Below, piece after piece: positions 1 to 11,700 of a stretch of 64,000 bases of DNA. Position numbers and translations under genes: made by a program. Positions within the stretch are counted from its first letter, which is position 1. Every line of letters begins with the position of its first letter. Below the pieces are notes generated by a model. The model was not told the origin of the DNA, did not search any database, and saw only the letters and a list, made by a program, of their open reading frames with translations. The DNA comes from Branchiostoma floridae (taxonomy: Eukaryota > Chordata > Leptocardii > Amphioxiformes > Branchiostomatidae): contig NC_049983.1 in assembly GCF_000003815.2 (NCBI RefSeq), forward strand, positions 11,573,846-11,637,845, read 5' to 3'.

Positions 1-3000
1 TACATGTAAGTGATACATTTGTTTCAACACTGTGTCTGAAAGCTGTCAAATCCAATTAGATGCGATAGAAAGCAACTAAAAGCTTCTCTTCCCTTAGGCC
101 CCCCACTGTGAAGTTGTCCGCCAAACCCATGAAACATTTTTGACATATCTTTCAATTTTCTGGAAGAACAGGCCAACTAGTCAACTTCCCCCAGATCAAG
201 TTGCAGCCAGCAGTTTCAGACTACATCCGGTAAAGCCTCCTCTTATCTGGCTGTTCTTGAACTTGGCCTGGGCAGACTAAACAACTTGGTGGGGAGAAAC
301 CTGATCAAGAAGAAAGCCTCAAAATGTTTGCAGCTTGAGCTGGAATGTTTCAGCTCGGAAGTTAACCCCTCATCATCTCCCTACCAAAATGTTATAACTC
401 GTTTTTTCTTTCATTTTTCATGCGAATATAAAATGCATTTCCTCCAATCTTCTTCCTTCCAAAGACTAACAACAAAGCATCCTTTCAGGAAAGGAAGAAG
501 TCGGCCATCTGCCCAGAAATCAGAGATAGGGCAACCCTGCATTCCTTCCTTTCCGGAGAAATGTATCATGTTTCCAACGCTTGGTGTGCACAGTACATTT
601 CTGCCTTTTCCTTAGTAACAAGTTCAAGGACTAAAACATCTTAGTTTGGTGCCAAATTGCCTTGTTGTATACAAAACAGATGCAAGCGTGTGGAACTCAG
701 CTGGTCCATATCCTCAAACAGGAAGAGTTTTTTTTCTGCAAAGGGCCAATTAAAAACAGCCTCATGTGGTAGCAACTTCCAACTACCTTTACAGTAAAGT
801 TTACTTCACCTGAGACACTACTACCTGTATCATTTGCATCAGCAGAATGCAATCTTTTCATGAGGACATCCTAAACAGCTATTTTTGGGGGTTATTATTC
901 AGTTGATATTGTTTAATCCTGTCCATCAATGACTACAGTATGACCAGACATGCCCCCACCCTGTCACCACTTGTGATTCCGAGCCATCTCGCCAAAGACG
1001 TCACAACTTGTAGGCTACAGACTTTAGCAAACACTGTCTTGTCCATGTGAGACAACAACACAAAATTCCTAGTTGGCATCTTCTTGTCTTCAGGAAGGGG
1101 GTGGGTGGAAACAAGTGACCTTGTCCATTTAGCATGAAGCGTTCAAATATGCCCATGACCAAGGTGACAATGAATGATATATGACAGTTGGGATGAACTA
1201 TTTGATTCCCTTAAAGAAACTACAATAAAGTCAAAATTCTTCCTTGAAAGAATCTGTAGAACAAGAGGGAATATCATTAGTCTAAACTTGAAGCATTTCA
1301 TTTCCATTTAAAAAATGTTTGGGCAGTTGCATGGTTGAGCAAAATGATAAAACAAATTCACAGAAAAGAAGGAGGCTTCAACCCACTAAAACACAAGTGG
1401 TTCGCCCCATGAGTTCATCAGTTGTCACCTTATTTATGAACCCCCCAAGGCTAGTTGTTTCCAGATGGAAGAATCCTTCAGTGTAATGGTATGCCAAAAA
1501 CATGGACTTCTTATTACAGAGGGAGGAGGGGGGGTATGGTCATGGGCAGGCGTTGGCAGATCTGCAAAGTGCATTTGGGGCTACAGTAGCCCTGTGCTTG
1601 GTCAGATAACATTTGCTCATGTCCCCACAATAGCAAATGTGAATGTAGTGTTTTGCATGATGTACATCCAAACAGCTTTAAATGCATCAGCAAACTACAG
1701 CATTGTTAGTTGGACAACAGTGTATCTTCACTTTGAGTGACATGCGTCATTCCAAATTCCAGCTTTCCCAGAAGGGGATGATGCATGCATCGGTGACTGA
1801 GGGCATGTGCCTTTCCGCTACGAGTGTGGCTATGACCATATATAGAGGTTAAACCACCTGATCGTTTGCGCTGACCACTCGACCATATCAGAAGACAAGA
1901 AACGCAAACTTGTCGCAGCGACATTTACAATATTTGTGTGACAGTGTCTTCCTGTAGCTAGGTAGCAGTCTGGTGGCAAGTGCGCAGAGTCCAGGTACAC
2001 AGTACAGAGGTACAGGCTGGGCAAACAATCCTAACACATGCGGAATGTGCGGAATGCTGTCTGAGAAAACAAGGGTCACACTTCTTCTCTAACAGGGCAT
2101 AATGCAATAACGGCCTGTGATCCGAGTCCAAACTACTACACAAAGGGATTTACAGCGACAGCAAACTGGCAGCAAATAGACTCACGTCAACATAAGTCAC
2201 ACAAGCTTAAAACATCACAATGTTTTCCTGGACTCTATTTACGAATTATTAGCTGTAGCCATGGTAGTTGTTTCTCATACGTCATGCAGCCTTTTTGAAA
2301 AAAGTGAAATGAGAAATATCCGTGGATTAAGATTTCAATCTGGTAGGTCTGGAGGCTTATCACATTATCATGCATGCATTCTTCACTGGCTTTCGGCATT
2401 CACTAACCCAATCCTTAGAGGGCTCAACCTTTCCAAAACACTTTTAGCAAGGATTGTATTTGAAATGCGGTTTTAGGAAATCATTTTTTTCACCATCCAT
2501 GTTTATTGGTAAGCTAAAAACGTTGCCAGGAATAGCAACAATGAGCCAGGATGCGTGACTCCTATGTTTGTAGAACACAATGGATATATTTGGTTCCAAC
2601 ACATAAAAACAACTTTCGTTCTACACTACAGTAATTTAAGAAAACTGATAAATGCTTACAAAGAAAACTAGTTAGATCTGAAGTTCCTCTGGATAAACAT
2701 GCCTCAGTTGGGAAGGGTAGTATTAACACTACAGAAACTTTCCCCCTTCATGAGGAAGTTCCACTCTCAAATCCTGTTTACCGAGACCAGGTGAGTTGAC
2801 TCATCGAGACAAGGACCATTGTATACACACACGGTGTATGGCTACCTGTCTTATCATAAACTTTCAGTTCCAGTGTTTCTATTCCCCAATTTGCTTTGAT
2901 TAAGAGGGCAATTAATAATCATCCTCTTGGTTGAATAATGTATTTTCTATGATTAACTGAATATTTCATTCCAAAATCGGAAAAATGCACTCCATCACAA

Positions 3001-3623
3001 ATCATTTGATTTTTACACTTGACGGCATCTTGTGGGTTGTGTCGCCCACTGGTTTCTAAAAATATTTCAACCAGTTGCTACAGTAGAACCCAAAAACATT
3101 CTCTGACTCAGGTGACAGTACTTCGGAGAAAGATTGGCATAATTGCACCAATTTGTCTTTGTATAGAGTGTTTCGCACCTTGTTGTTGCGTTTATTGTGA
3201 CCCTCCCTGTAACACCTGAGTACACAAATCTTACCTACTTATACACAATCAGCGGGCCATAAACTGTGGGTTCGTTACTGGAGTATTTAGGACCCGTATA
3301 TGATGGGTGGTCATGCTTCAATTTGGTGGTCGATAAGCCCAGGCGTCCCACAGGGATACTGGAATGTAAGCTTTTCATTCTGGCATCGAGAGGACAAATA
3401 CAGCCACCACTCCGTGTTACCTTTCTACATGTTGCAAACTAGCTCAACGACTACAGTTGCCATTTTTCTTGATTTTACAATGAAAATACCACGAACAAGA
3501 GATGATTTCTAAGTACAGAGAGATACGTGCCTTTTGTAGAGAAATTACAAAAGGTTGAGATAATATTTGTGTCCTTTGTATTCCCCCTGGACACAGTGGC
3601 AACCCCAACGGCCGACCACCCAC
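1..3623 (-). other. NUAK-like intron 1 (partial); no exon seen
   Basis: This stretch lies downstream of the NUAK-like first exon on the minus strand and should be its first intron, continuing past the left edge. I looked for the expected next kinase segment (VAIK lysine and helix C) on the minus strand and did not find it. The open frames here are short and unlike any family I know. The sequence is AT-rich and non-repetitive at the level I can read. Confidence 0.55.
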
Positions 3624-3755
3624 CTTCTTCCCCTTCTTCTTCTCCTCGGCCAGCTTGACCTTCCCGTACGTTCCCTGTCCCAGGTTCTGTAACACCGAGA
3701 ACCTCTGCTTCAGGTTGTGCCGGTGTCCGGTACTCGCGGAAGTCACCGTATCCAT
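3624..3755 (-). CDS. NUAK: NUAK family SNF1-like kinase, first coding exon (partial gene)
   Basis: The exon encodes 44 residues, starting MDTVTSAS and running into HRHNLKQRFSVLQNLGQGTYGKVKLAEE (shown here only as a motif region, residues 11-38). The HNLK-R-(Y/F) lead-in followed by a GxGTYGKV glycine loop is typical of NUAK1/NUAK2, AMPK-related Ser/Thr kinases activated by LKB1 that act on actomyosin and cell adhesion. A good donor (AAG|GTGGGT) follows at 3623 in phase 0, after a Lys-rich end. An in-frame ATG 26 codons upstream (3833) exists, but the 3755 start gives the family-like N-terminus. The catalytic Lys, HRD and DFG exons are outside the window. Another AMPK-related kinase is possible but less likely. 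Confidence 0.82.
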
Positions 3756-5697
3756 GGCTGTCCCAGAAAAATATGTAGATTGTGCACCAAAACCTTGACA
3801 GTCGCCACACACCGCCGTCTGACTACGAAACAACAGAATTTCTCTCGTGGTTAAAATCGATAGCGGCGTGCCCCAAATTGCGACATGGTCTCCCTGGCTC
3901 TCTGGGCGCTGTACTACCTCTCCGATAACGTCAGTCCAGATTTTAACGGTATCCTGTGTTGAAGGAAGCTTCCCAGTCGGCCCAAAACACAGTGAATCAC
4001 GGCGGTTGCCTTGCCTGTCCGCCCTGCCCAGTGTCTCTGTCCCGTCTGCTCGTGTTGTCCCGGCCCGGCGCTATTTCAGGCACGGGTAACGTCACTGTCC
4101 GACCGGAAAGGGGAGGGGCAAACATTCCAACTGCGGGGCGACAAAACACAAACCCCATTAAAACATTCAATGATCATAAATCCATTCATATATTACAAAA
4201 AGTCGGTACTGCTTAACTTACTTGATATAAATTATTTTATTCTAAAATATATAAACCTATTGTATTTCTTCTTATAGATACTGAATTTGATTCATAAACT
4301 ATTTGTATTCTGCTGCCTTATACTTTTCTTCCAAATATGGAAGTGTCTTTTCTTCCAAATATGGAAGAGTCCGAAAGAAAGCACGTGACGCGCACACACA
4401 GGTAGGGGCCATTGGTTAGTACAAGGAGGTTATTCAAAAATCCATTTCGATTGGCAAATTCCCAGAAGATAGACATATTTCGTACTCTCCATGGCTTTTG
4501 CACGAAAATTCAATTCAGGTTGATCGACAATCCTCACTCAGGTGTACAGTCTGGCTTGCGGTTTGAAAGTGGTTGTTAGGTGACGCAACTCAGGATGTGA
4601 AAGGATGAGGTCATTCAATTTGCGGTTTCCTCAGTATCCGATGTCGGAGGTTTTATCTAGTTACTGCAGTATCGTCACAGAAAAGCTATTATGTCACATG
4701 AAAGGAGCTTTCTTAGCACGCAAATTTATTCTCAAAGGAACGTTAACGTTAGTTAAATTCGATACCATACCAAGGCAGGTGCACATAAAAGGCAATAAGA
4801 TATCATAAAGAGCATGAACGGTGTATCTAACACGTTCATTTGAATTCGAATGAATGACAAAACTGAGCAGTACAAAAAAAACACTTGGATTCTTCAGTCC
4901 CAAAAATTGGTCGGTAGATCTTTGCAAAAAGAAACTTGCCTTTCTGTGCAAGTCGATCGTCGACCGTGGGGTGTTCGACAGTGGGGAAAACACCAATGTT
5001 TCATATGGTAAAGAGATCGTCGTTGAAAGGAAAACGAAAACTACGAAAAGCTTCAATTGGTCATCTCATGATTTAAAACGACAGGGCGGTGCGCCAAGTA
5101 TGTCACTGGAATCATGCTGTGGCAAAAGAGTTACAGATCCCTTAGGGCAAAGACAGATTTCGGACCACAAGAGTCAATGACCCTTGTTGGCCTAGTTCAT
5201 TATACAATGTATATGATACATTGTCTGTATTTTCTAAACTTATCTTCCAGGGGGTATTATCACGGGTATAGTAACTTAGTGGTTTATGATTTATGATTTG
5301 ACGAATACAGACGTAAGCATTTGATTTCTGCGCAGTACTAGTGTTTTACGCGCGATCCTGACGTCTATCTATAGTAGCTGACTGCACACAGAAGGCTAAG
5401 CCCATCGAAAATCGAAGGATGGAGGAAGCTAGTGCTGGAGTTAACCATGGTCCCGACTCTCTAGACGAGGATGGGACTAGGTAAGGTGAGGTGAAGTGAG
5501 GTATTATATAATAGTGCACCTTTCAGTTAGTCTACGATGGCTGGAGGGTAACCACAAGAATTAAAGCGCATGCCCTTAGATATAACGTTAGACACAGAAA
5601 CACAGAAAGCGCCACAGACGACTTACGATATAACCCTGACTGATTCATCTCCTTGGAGATTAGGATTTACCCTCGTTACATCTGCTTAAAGATAAGT
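3756..5697. other. Intergenic region between divergent NUAK-like and SHIPPO-repeat genes
   Basis: About 2 kb separates the NUAK-like start codon (minus) from the first exons of the SHIPPO-repeat gene (plus). The part next to NUAK (about 3.85-4.14 kb) is GC- and CpG-rich, as expected of a 5' UTR and promoter. Beyond the CArG pair I see no coding signal. A good-context ATG followed by a donor at 5419-5480 is an alternative first exon for the plus-strand gene. Confidence 0.5.
4331..4364. promoter_or_regulatory. Twin CArG (SRF) boxes upstream of NUAK-like gene
   Basis: CCAAATATGG occurs at 4331-4340 and again at 4355-4364. Both match the SRF consensus CC(A/T)6GG perfectly. They sit in a 24-bp direct duplication whose unit also carries GGAAG, an ETS core directly next to the CArG box, as in serum response elements. 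The pair lies about 580-610 bp upstream of the NUAK-like start codon. SRF control is inferred from the motif only. Confidence 0.5.
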
Positions 5698-5705
5698 ACT
5701 TCCGG
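5698..5705 (+). promoter_or_regulatory. ETS-type promoter motif ACTTCCGG
   Basis: The ETS core-promoter motif ACTTCCGG lies 60-68 bp before the ATG at 5766. This is a typical position relative to the start site of TATA-less animal promoters. It supports the 5766 start for the SHIPPO-repeat gene but does not exclude the upstream alternative. Confidence 0.35.
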
Positions 5706-5765
5706 TCTGGTGTGCGCGCCGGTGTTCCTGTGTGCGGTTTTCATTCCTGCCTCACAGTCACTGCC

Positions 5766-8700
5766 ATGTCCGTGTTTGGGAACGATCTAGGTATGATGTC
5801 CCGCTGTCCGGAAATTTCCCGCATTTTCCACTTAACCACATTTCGGGTTAGACATACCATTTATGGGATACAAGTACATTTTCTTCACACAGAAGTTACT
5901 TTCTTGTCACCGTTTAGGCCAGCCTATTTCCAAACCGGGGCCCGGCCGGGCAGCTTTCGGAAAAGAAAAGTATGGCACTATACTACGCAAGCCTTAAAGA
6001 GAATATTCATGTGGATTATTTGTGTATACATTTCTATTTTTCGCCTCCATAAACAGACCGGCCGGGCCCCGGTTTGGAAGTGTGACGTTAGCCTAGACAC
6101 TGGAAGAAGATAATTAAAACTGTCAAGAAATTAACTTCGTCATAGCTGTCTAATAGCATACAGCGAACATTGCAATATTTACCTTAGGTAAGCTTGCTAA
6201 AGCTTAACTGAACTGACGCTTGTGGTTACAAAGCAGGAATCGTGTGTTACGCACTAGGCGACTGCGCTAATAGAATGAGTCAAATCCAACAGTGATAGAT
6301 AGATGTCAAAGCAATAAAAGGATGTGCTGTTCTATGGAACAAAGCATGTGGCGTTCTATCACTTGTTGTTATGACGTTAGTAGGCTTGTTATGTTATGTT
6401 ATTCGAGTCGTTGTCAACGACAAGATGTGGGCTAACGTGGCCGCCATTATTGGTATCAGCAAGTCGGAGGAACAAACTAAGGTGGAAGATGACGTTAAGG
6501 ACGTCCAGGTATCGTGGAAGAAGGCCAACAGAGACGGTATAAGTGCTGGTTTTAACTGGTGTAAATTATTGTGGGCTAAACCATCCATCGATACACGATG
6601 CCATGATGACAACTTCAGTGTAAAGTTGTTTCCGAAAAACGTAATTTTTGCCTGATCATGCAACTTCAAAGGCATCATGAAAGTTTTATTAGTGCGAACT
6701 GGCTTTCGGTGATTCAGTTGAAGTAAATGTGTCTATTTGTTGTTGTGTACATATAAGAAAGGACGTTCTCATTGACGATAAGGCCGCATGCATACCTTTT
6801 TGTCCGTTAGGAGGCAGGCGGACCCCCATGGGTACGTACGTTCCACCGGACGGCCAGCTACCCTACACACAGCTGGGTAAGTGGTGTACTCTGTGTTGTA
6901 GAGGGCATCTAATTGGTGCTTCAAAGAGAATAATTATGTCTTAGCTATAACTAGCTATAGGATATAATCAAAATACCGTTTATTTGTAACAACGAACAGC
7001 TGCTACGTTCTCACTCTTATTCAGTCACTCTCGCTCTATCACGTAATCACTCTCGCTCAATCGCTCAATCATTCAATCAATCAATGAATCGTTCACTAGC
7101 TCACTCATTCATTCCTTCTCTCCTCCTTGTGAATCGACTTTAGACTGCCTGCCAGGTCCTGCAGACTACAGCCCGAAGGTTGACCTGACCAAACCCCAGG
7201 CACCACAGTACTCTATCTCGGGCAAGCAGAGGCATCAGGGGGAAGGCGACAGTATGTAATTCTCTGCCTTTGATTTTAACGAAAGTAGAAAAAATTGTGA
7301 ACTGTCGTCTAAATATATGTAACGTTACTGTCTGTCAAACTAGCTTCAATTGAAGGTATCAGTGCAGGGCTAGATCCAAAGCCTGCTATGTACGGTGAGG
7401 ATAAGTTCTAGAACATCGCTATGGATTCTTGTTATCTCGTCTTATTTGGTTCAACTTGTATATATAATTCACATTTCTTAGGCCATGGGCCCTATGCTAC
7501 ATGTCTACAGACCGTACTTTCAACTTGTATATATTCTCTGGCTATACATCCGAAGTTGTGCTGTTTCTCCTAGACCCCTGTCCAGCCGACTACGACACGA
7601 TACATGACCTTGTGTGGAAGCGGCGCACCGTGACACTGAAGGAGAAGGGACGGACAGACCCGTACGACGTAAAACGTACGTTGCCCCTTACCTGTCAAAA
7701 CGTCAAAAATTAACTCAAACTTCGTCTTCACAAAAGATTTTTATGCTTTATGCATACATGTATTTCAAAATCTTAGTGCATATTTCTTGTTTTACAGCTG
7801 AAAAACACGTGACCTGCAGTCTAGGTCCGGCCACTTACGTCGTGCGTAGTCGGGAAACCGGGACCAAGGGACCGAAGTTCAGCATTCAATCCCGCGGGCC
7901 GCACGGCGTGAACCCCGGCTACCCCGACCTGCGCGTCCAGCCTGTGGACACTCATGGTACGGTATCTGTCTGTATATCTGTATCTATATAGCCGGTATAA
8001 CCGGCCTTCGGCGTAACACACCAGTAGCTGTCAACCACATCATCTATACAAACATTATAAACATTACTGTGATTCATCATCAATAACAAACGTCATTTAC
8101 TAGCATCTGAAAGTATTCGTCTCCATCTTCTTGGTTCTCGCTTCTCACACACTGACTGAAGCATAAAACTTTATAACGTTACAACAGCACACCTAATCAT
8201 ATCCGCAGTGCTAGTCATTTATGTAAAAACAAACTATTGAAAGTTATCCAATCACTGATATTTCTGTGATTCTGTAGGATTCAAGACCCCTGGTCTAAGT
8301 TACCGTCCAAACTCCCGGTACTGGGGCCGCGGACCCAAGCCTTCTATGGGCCAGGCTATCGCCCAGAGATTCCCTGACGGGCCAGGTTGGTTTAACTTTC
8401 TAATATTTTTTATTTCATTTTTATCATTTCATTATCATTCGGTTTTAAAGTACTGTCTTTTCCAGCACAGAATAACTGTGAGAGTTGATATCTGCAAAAA
8501 AAAAAAAAACAACTTCCATATACCACATCGCACATCGTATAGTTTTGTGGTCCTCACACCTTAGTACGTTTGAAGCCGTTTAATTGCATACCATTTTGCC
8601 AGTGTATTTCGTGCAATTATGCGGGCTGTGCGACAATGCGAAGCCATCCAGCTGGACAGCACTGGTTTGAGATTTTGAGATTCCGTGCAATTAACAGAAG

Positions 8701-11700
8701 TTTGCGGTAATCCCTTGGGCGATTAACTGGTTTCTACTGTAGAACCTGCATCTGCACTAAGTCCCAACCTTTAAACTCGTCTTCAGGGTCGGGGACAATG
8801 GTAGGTTTCCAACACCTCTAGTCGTTCTAGTCCTCAGAACTAGACTATTGTAGCTGTATTCATAGATTAAGAACATTCCTGTCACCACGTGCAGGTCCGG
8901 CAGAATACACCATAAGGGACGTTCGGTACATGCCGTGTTACTCTCTCGCCAAGCGGCTGCCCGACCTAACTCCGGTGCCGGGGAAGGAAGGGCCTCCTCC
9001 CAACAGCTACGACTTGGGCACGACGGTCGGCACAGGGGTGTCCACGTCACTACGGAGCAGGCACGACATTAAGAAGAGTGAGTCACCAAGACGACGTGAA
9101 ACTATAGAAATTGTCAGACAAAGTCAAACTATATGAGAATCAACAATGTACTATTTAGTAAATAGGATCCTCTCATCAAGTACAGTCGTCAGACTCGCCA
9201 CATAAACAGCACACCAAGTTCTGAGAAGTTTATTTGTTAGATGCTACATGCTAGATATCAACAGTGCACTGTATTCTCAACAATACCCTTCGGGAAAGCT
9301 CAAGCAATACAGACTGCATAAATGCACAAAAATGTAGTTTTGACATCGGTTGTTGTTCAAATGGCACCCCCATGTATAAATGATCAACTAAAAGATTCTG
9401 ACGGTCAGGGATCATTGTATGAATTGTAAAAGAAATGCTATTTTTACGCTTAGTAGTGAATTGCAAGTAGGTTTCCACATAATGTCATTTTCCTCCCTTA
9501 CTTCAGAGGATTACACACCGAGTCCCAACACCTACGTCCCTCGGGAGCGGTGGCACCTGGCTCCCACCGCACAGCTGACATACCGGTGGTTTGAGCCGAA
9601 AGGTAAGGATAACTAGGCCGGTATGCGTCCTATCCTAGCTCTGCTTCGCTCCCATGGTCACTTCTGTGTAGAATAGTCTGGCCCCAACACCGCGAATCAC
9701 TACTGAGGTTGACCTCTACGTGTTCACGATGACCACTTCAGCACCAAGGACAGCGCTGGTGCCTGTTTATACAGTAGAAGCCGCGCCGTTTATTTGCACA
9801 CCCGTCTGCCAGCAAATTTCGTGCAGTTATTCCGGTGGTGCAGAAAAGCGATGTTATCATCATCATCATCATCATCCTTTATTGATTTCAACATAGCAGA
9901 CATAATACCAGCCTGAATAGCGTTGAAATTTACAACATAAAAACCGTATATATACAATAAGAAACAATATACTTAAGTAGTAAACAACATCTCCGACGTT
10001 AAGTAGCCATTGTTACTGCCTACATGTCTACAGTCTTGTTGTACAGCTTGATAGCTGTGTGCAGGAAAGAGTTCTGAAGTCTTTTAGTTCTAGCTGGGGG
10101 GATGGAGAAAGTGTTTTTGTTTCTCAGTGATCGTCCCGTGGCAGTTGATCTGGAAGGTGGAACCATGTCGTGTAGGGGATGGTCAACATCCAACATTTGT
10201 GTGAAAAGTTTGACAGCTGCATCCTCGCGTCGCGACTGGAGGGTGGGTAGGTCGGGCACATCGCGCCTGCCCGCTCGGCTGATGATCCGTAGAGCCCGCT
10301 GTTGGACTCTCTGCATTGCGCGTTCCTGTTCCTTGCTGCAGCCTACAAGGAGGACATTACCGTACTCGAGGACTGGGCGCACGAGGGACACGTAGATAGT
10401 CACTAGGTCGGCGACACTGGTCCCTTGCTTTGCAAGTAGTCTCAAGAAGTGTAGTCTACGGGAGGCTTTAGTAACCATTGAGGTTACTTGTTCTTGCAGG
10501 GTGAGATTTTTGTCCAAGATGAAGCCCAGACCTTTTGCGGACGCGACCCACGGAACGCACACACCCCCAAGGGTTAACCTTGGTGGGCTGGGAACGGATC
10601 TGCAGACACAGATTATCCAGCTGTACCGCACCACCACGGGACTTGGGGATTCCGTGCAACTGCAATTAACAAAAGTGTGCGTTCGTTGTGCTATTAACTG
10701 GCGTTTAATGTATCCGCTCGTCTTTTCTTCCAGCCGAGACCAGGCCCAGTCCCACCGACCACACCATCACCAAGGCCAACTGCAGGAAGGGCCCGTCCTA
10801 CTCCATGGCCAAGAGGATGGCTCCATGCTGGCCGGACGTGTTGAACTATCCCAGTAAGGGTACGTCAGCTGAGTGCCCTCTAGTACACGTTGTGTGTAAT
10901 GTAAGCGACGTAACTATTCAAGGCTGGAATTATTTATCAGCAAACGAGAGTTCATCCCGGAACAGTTCTGTCAAAGGCATTAATATAAATACCGAAGGTT
11001 TTCAGCTTCGTCTCAAGACAACAAAAACCTTCACAAGACTGTGGTCATTTAAGTCTATTCTTTCGCGGGGTTCTGTTTTTCTGTTGGGAAAGGATATAAC
11101 TTAACGTTAACGCCGAAGTCAGGAAAAGGTAACACATATACGTAGTGCTGTAAAACTGACTTATACATGTATTCCAAAGGAACACATCCACACTAGATCT
11201 TTTGACCATCCAAGCACATGCGGCAAATGTTCGGCTAAGGCAAATCGTTAGATAAAATAGTATTTACGTTTGCAGTGAAAGGTGACGTCCCTGGCCCCGG
11301 GAACTACAACCTGCCCAGCTTCCTGACGAATGACGGCACGGCACACTCCATTGGCAGGCGGCCTGCCTCGTCTAAAGGTTAGTTTTGATTATACATGGGA
11401 TTTTTCAAGTAAATAAGAACTACTTCAAACCCTGCATATATGTAGCCGCGTCGAAAACGCTGACAGACTACGGGGGGAATCATGTCTTCTATGGTCATGG
11501 TTATTTGAAGGCTTAATCAAATAAGAAAATCACTTTTGTTTTAACACCAATTTGATAAGCTTCGCAAAAGTCACGTCTGCCTTTTAATCCGACTAGACTA
11601 CATGGAGCCATACCTAAGATCACCTAAATCTCCTTAAAATTCATGTTCTTCAAACAGTACTCTACTCATTATGTTCTAATCTTTTCTCTTAATTCAGCCC

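Noticed and set aside
5440-5455. Possible RFX X-box (GTTAACCATGGTCC) near the SHIPPO gene
   Set aside because: The core CCATGG is palindromic but the arms do not match the X-box consensus, and it overlaps the alternative first exon.
6394-6678. Overlapping 94-codon frames on both strands
   Set aside because: They lie in the first intron of the SHIPPO gene, with no family resemblance and no splice-phase fit.
8757-9050. 97-codon minus-strand frame
   Set aside because: It is antisense to the SHIPPO exon 8895-9077 and has no independent support.
10102-10395. Plus-strand open frame within the LINE fragment
   Set aside because: It is the antisense shadow of the reverse transcriptase fragment, which has recognisable RT motifs on the minus strand.
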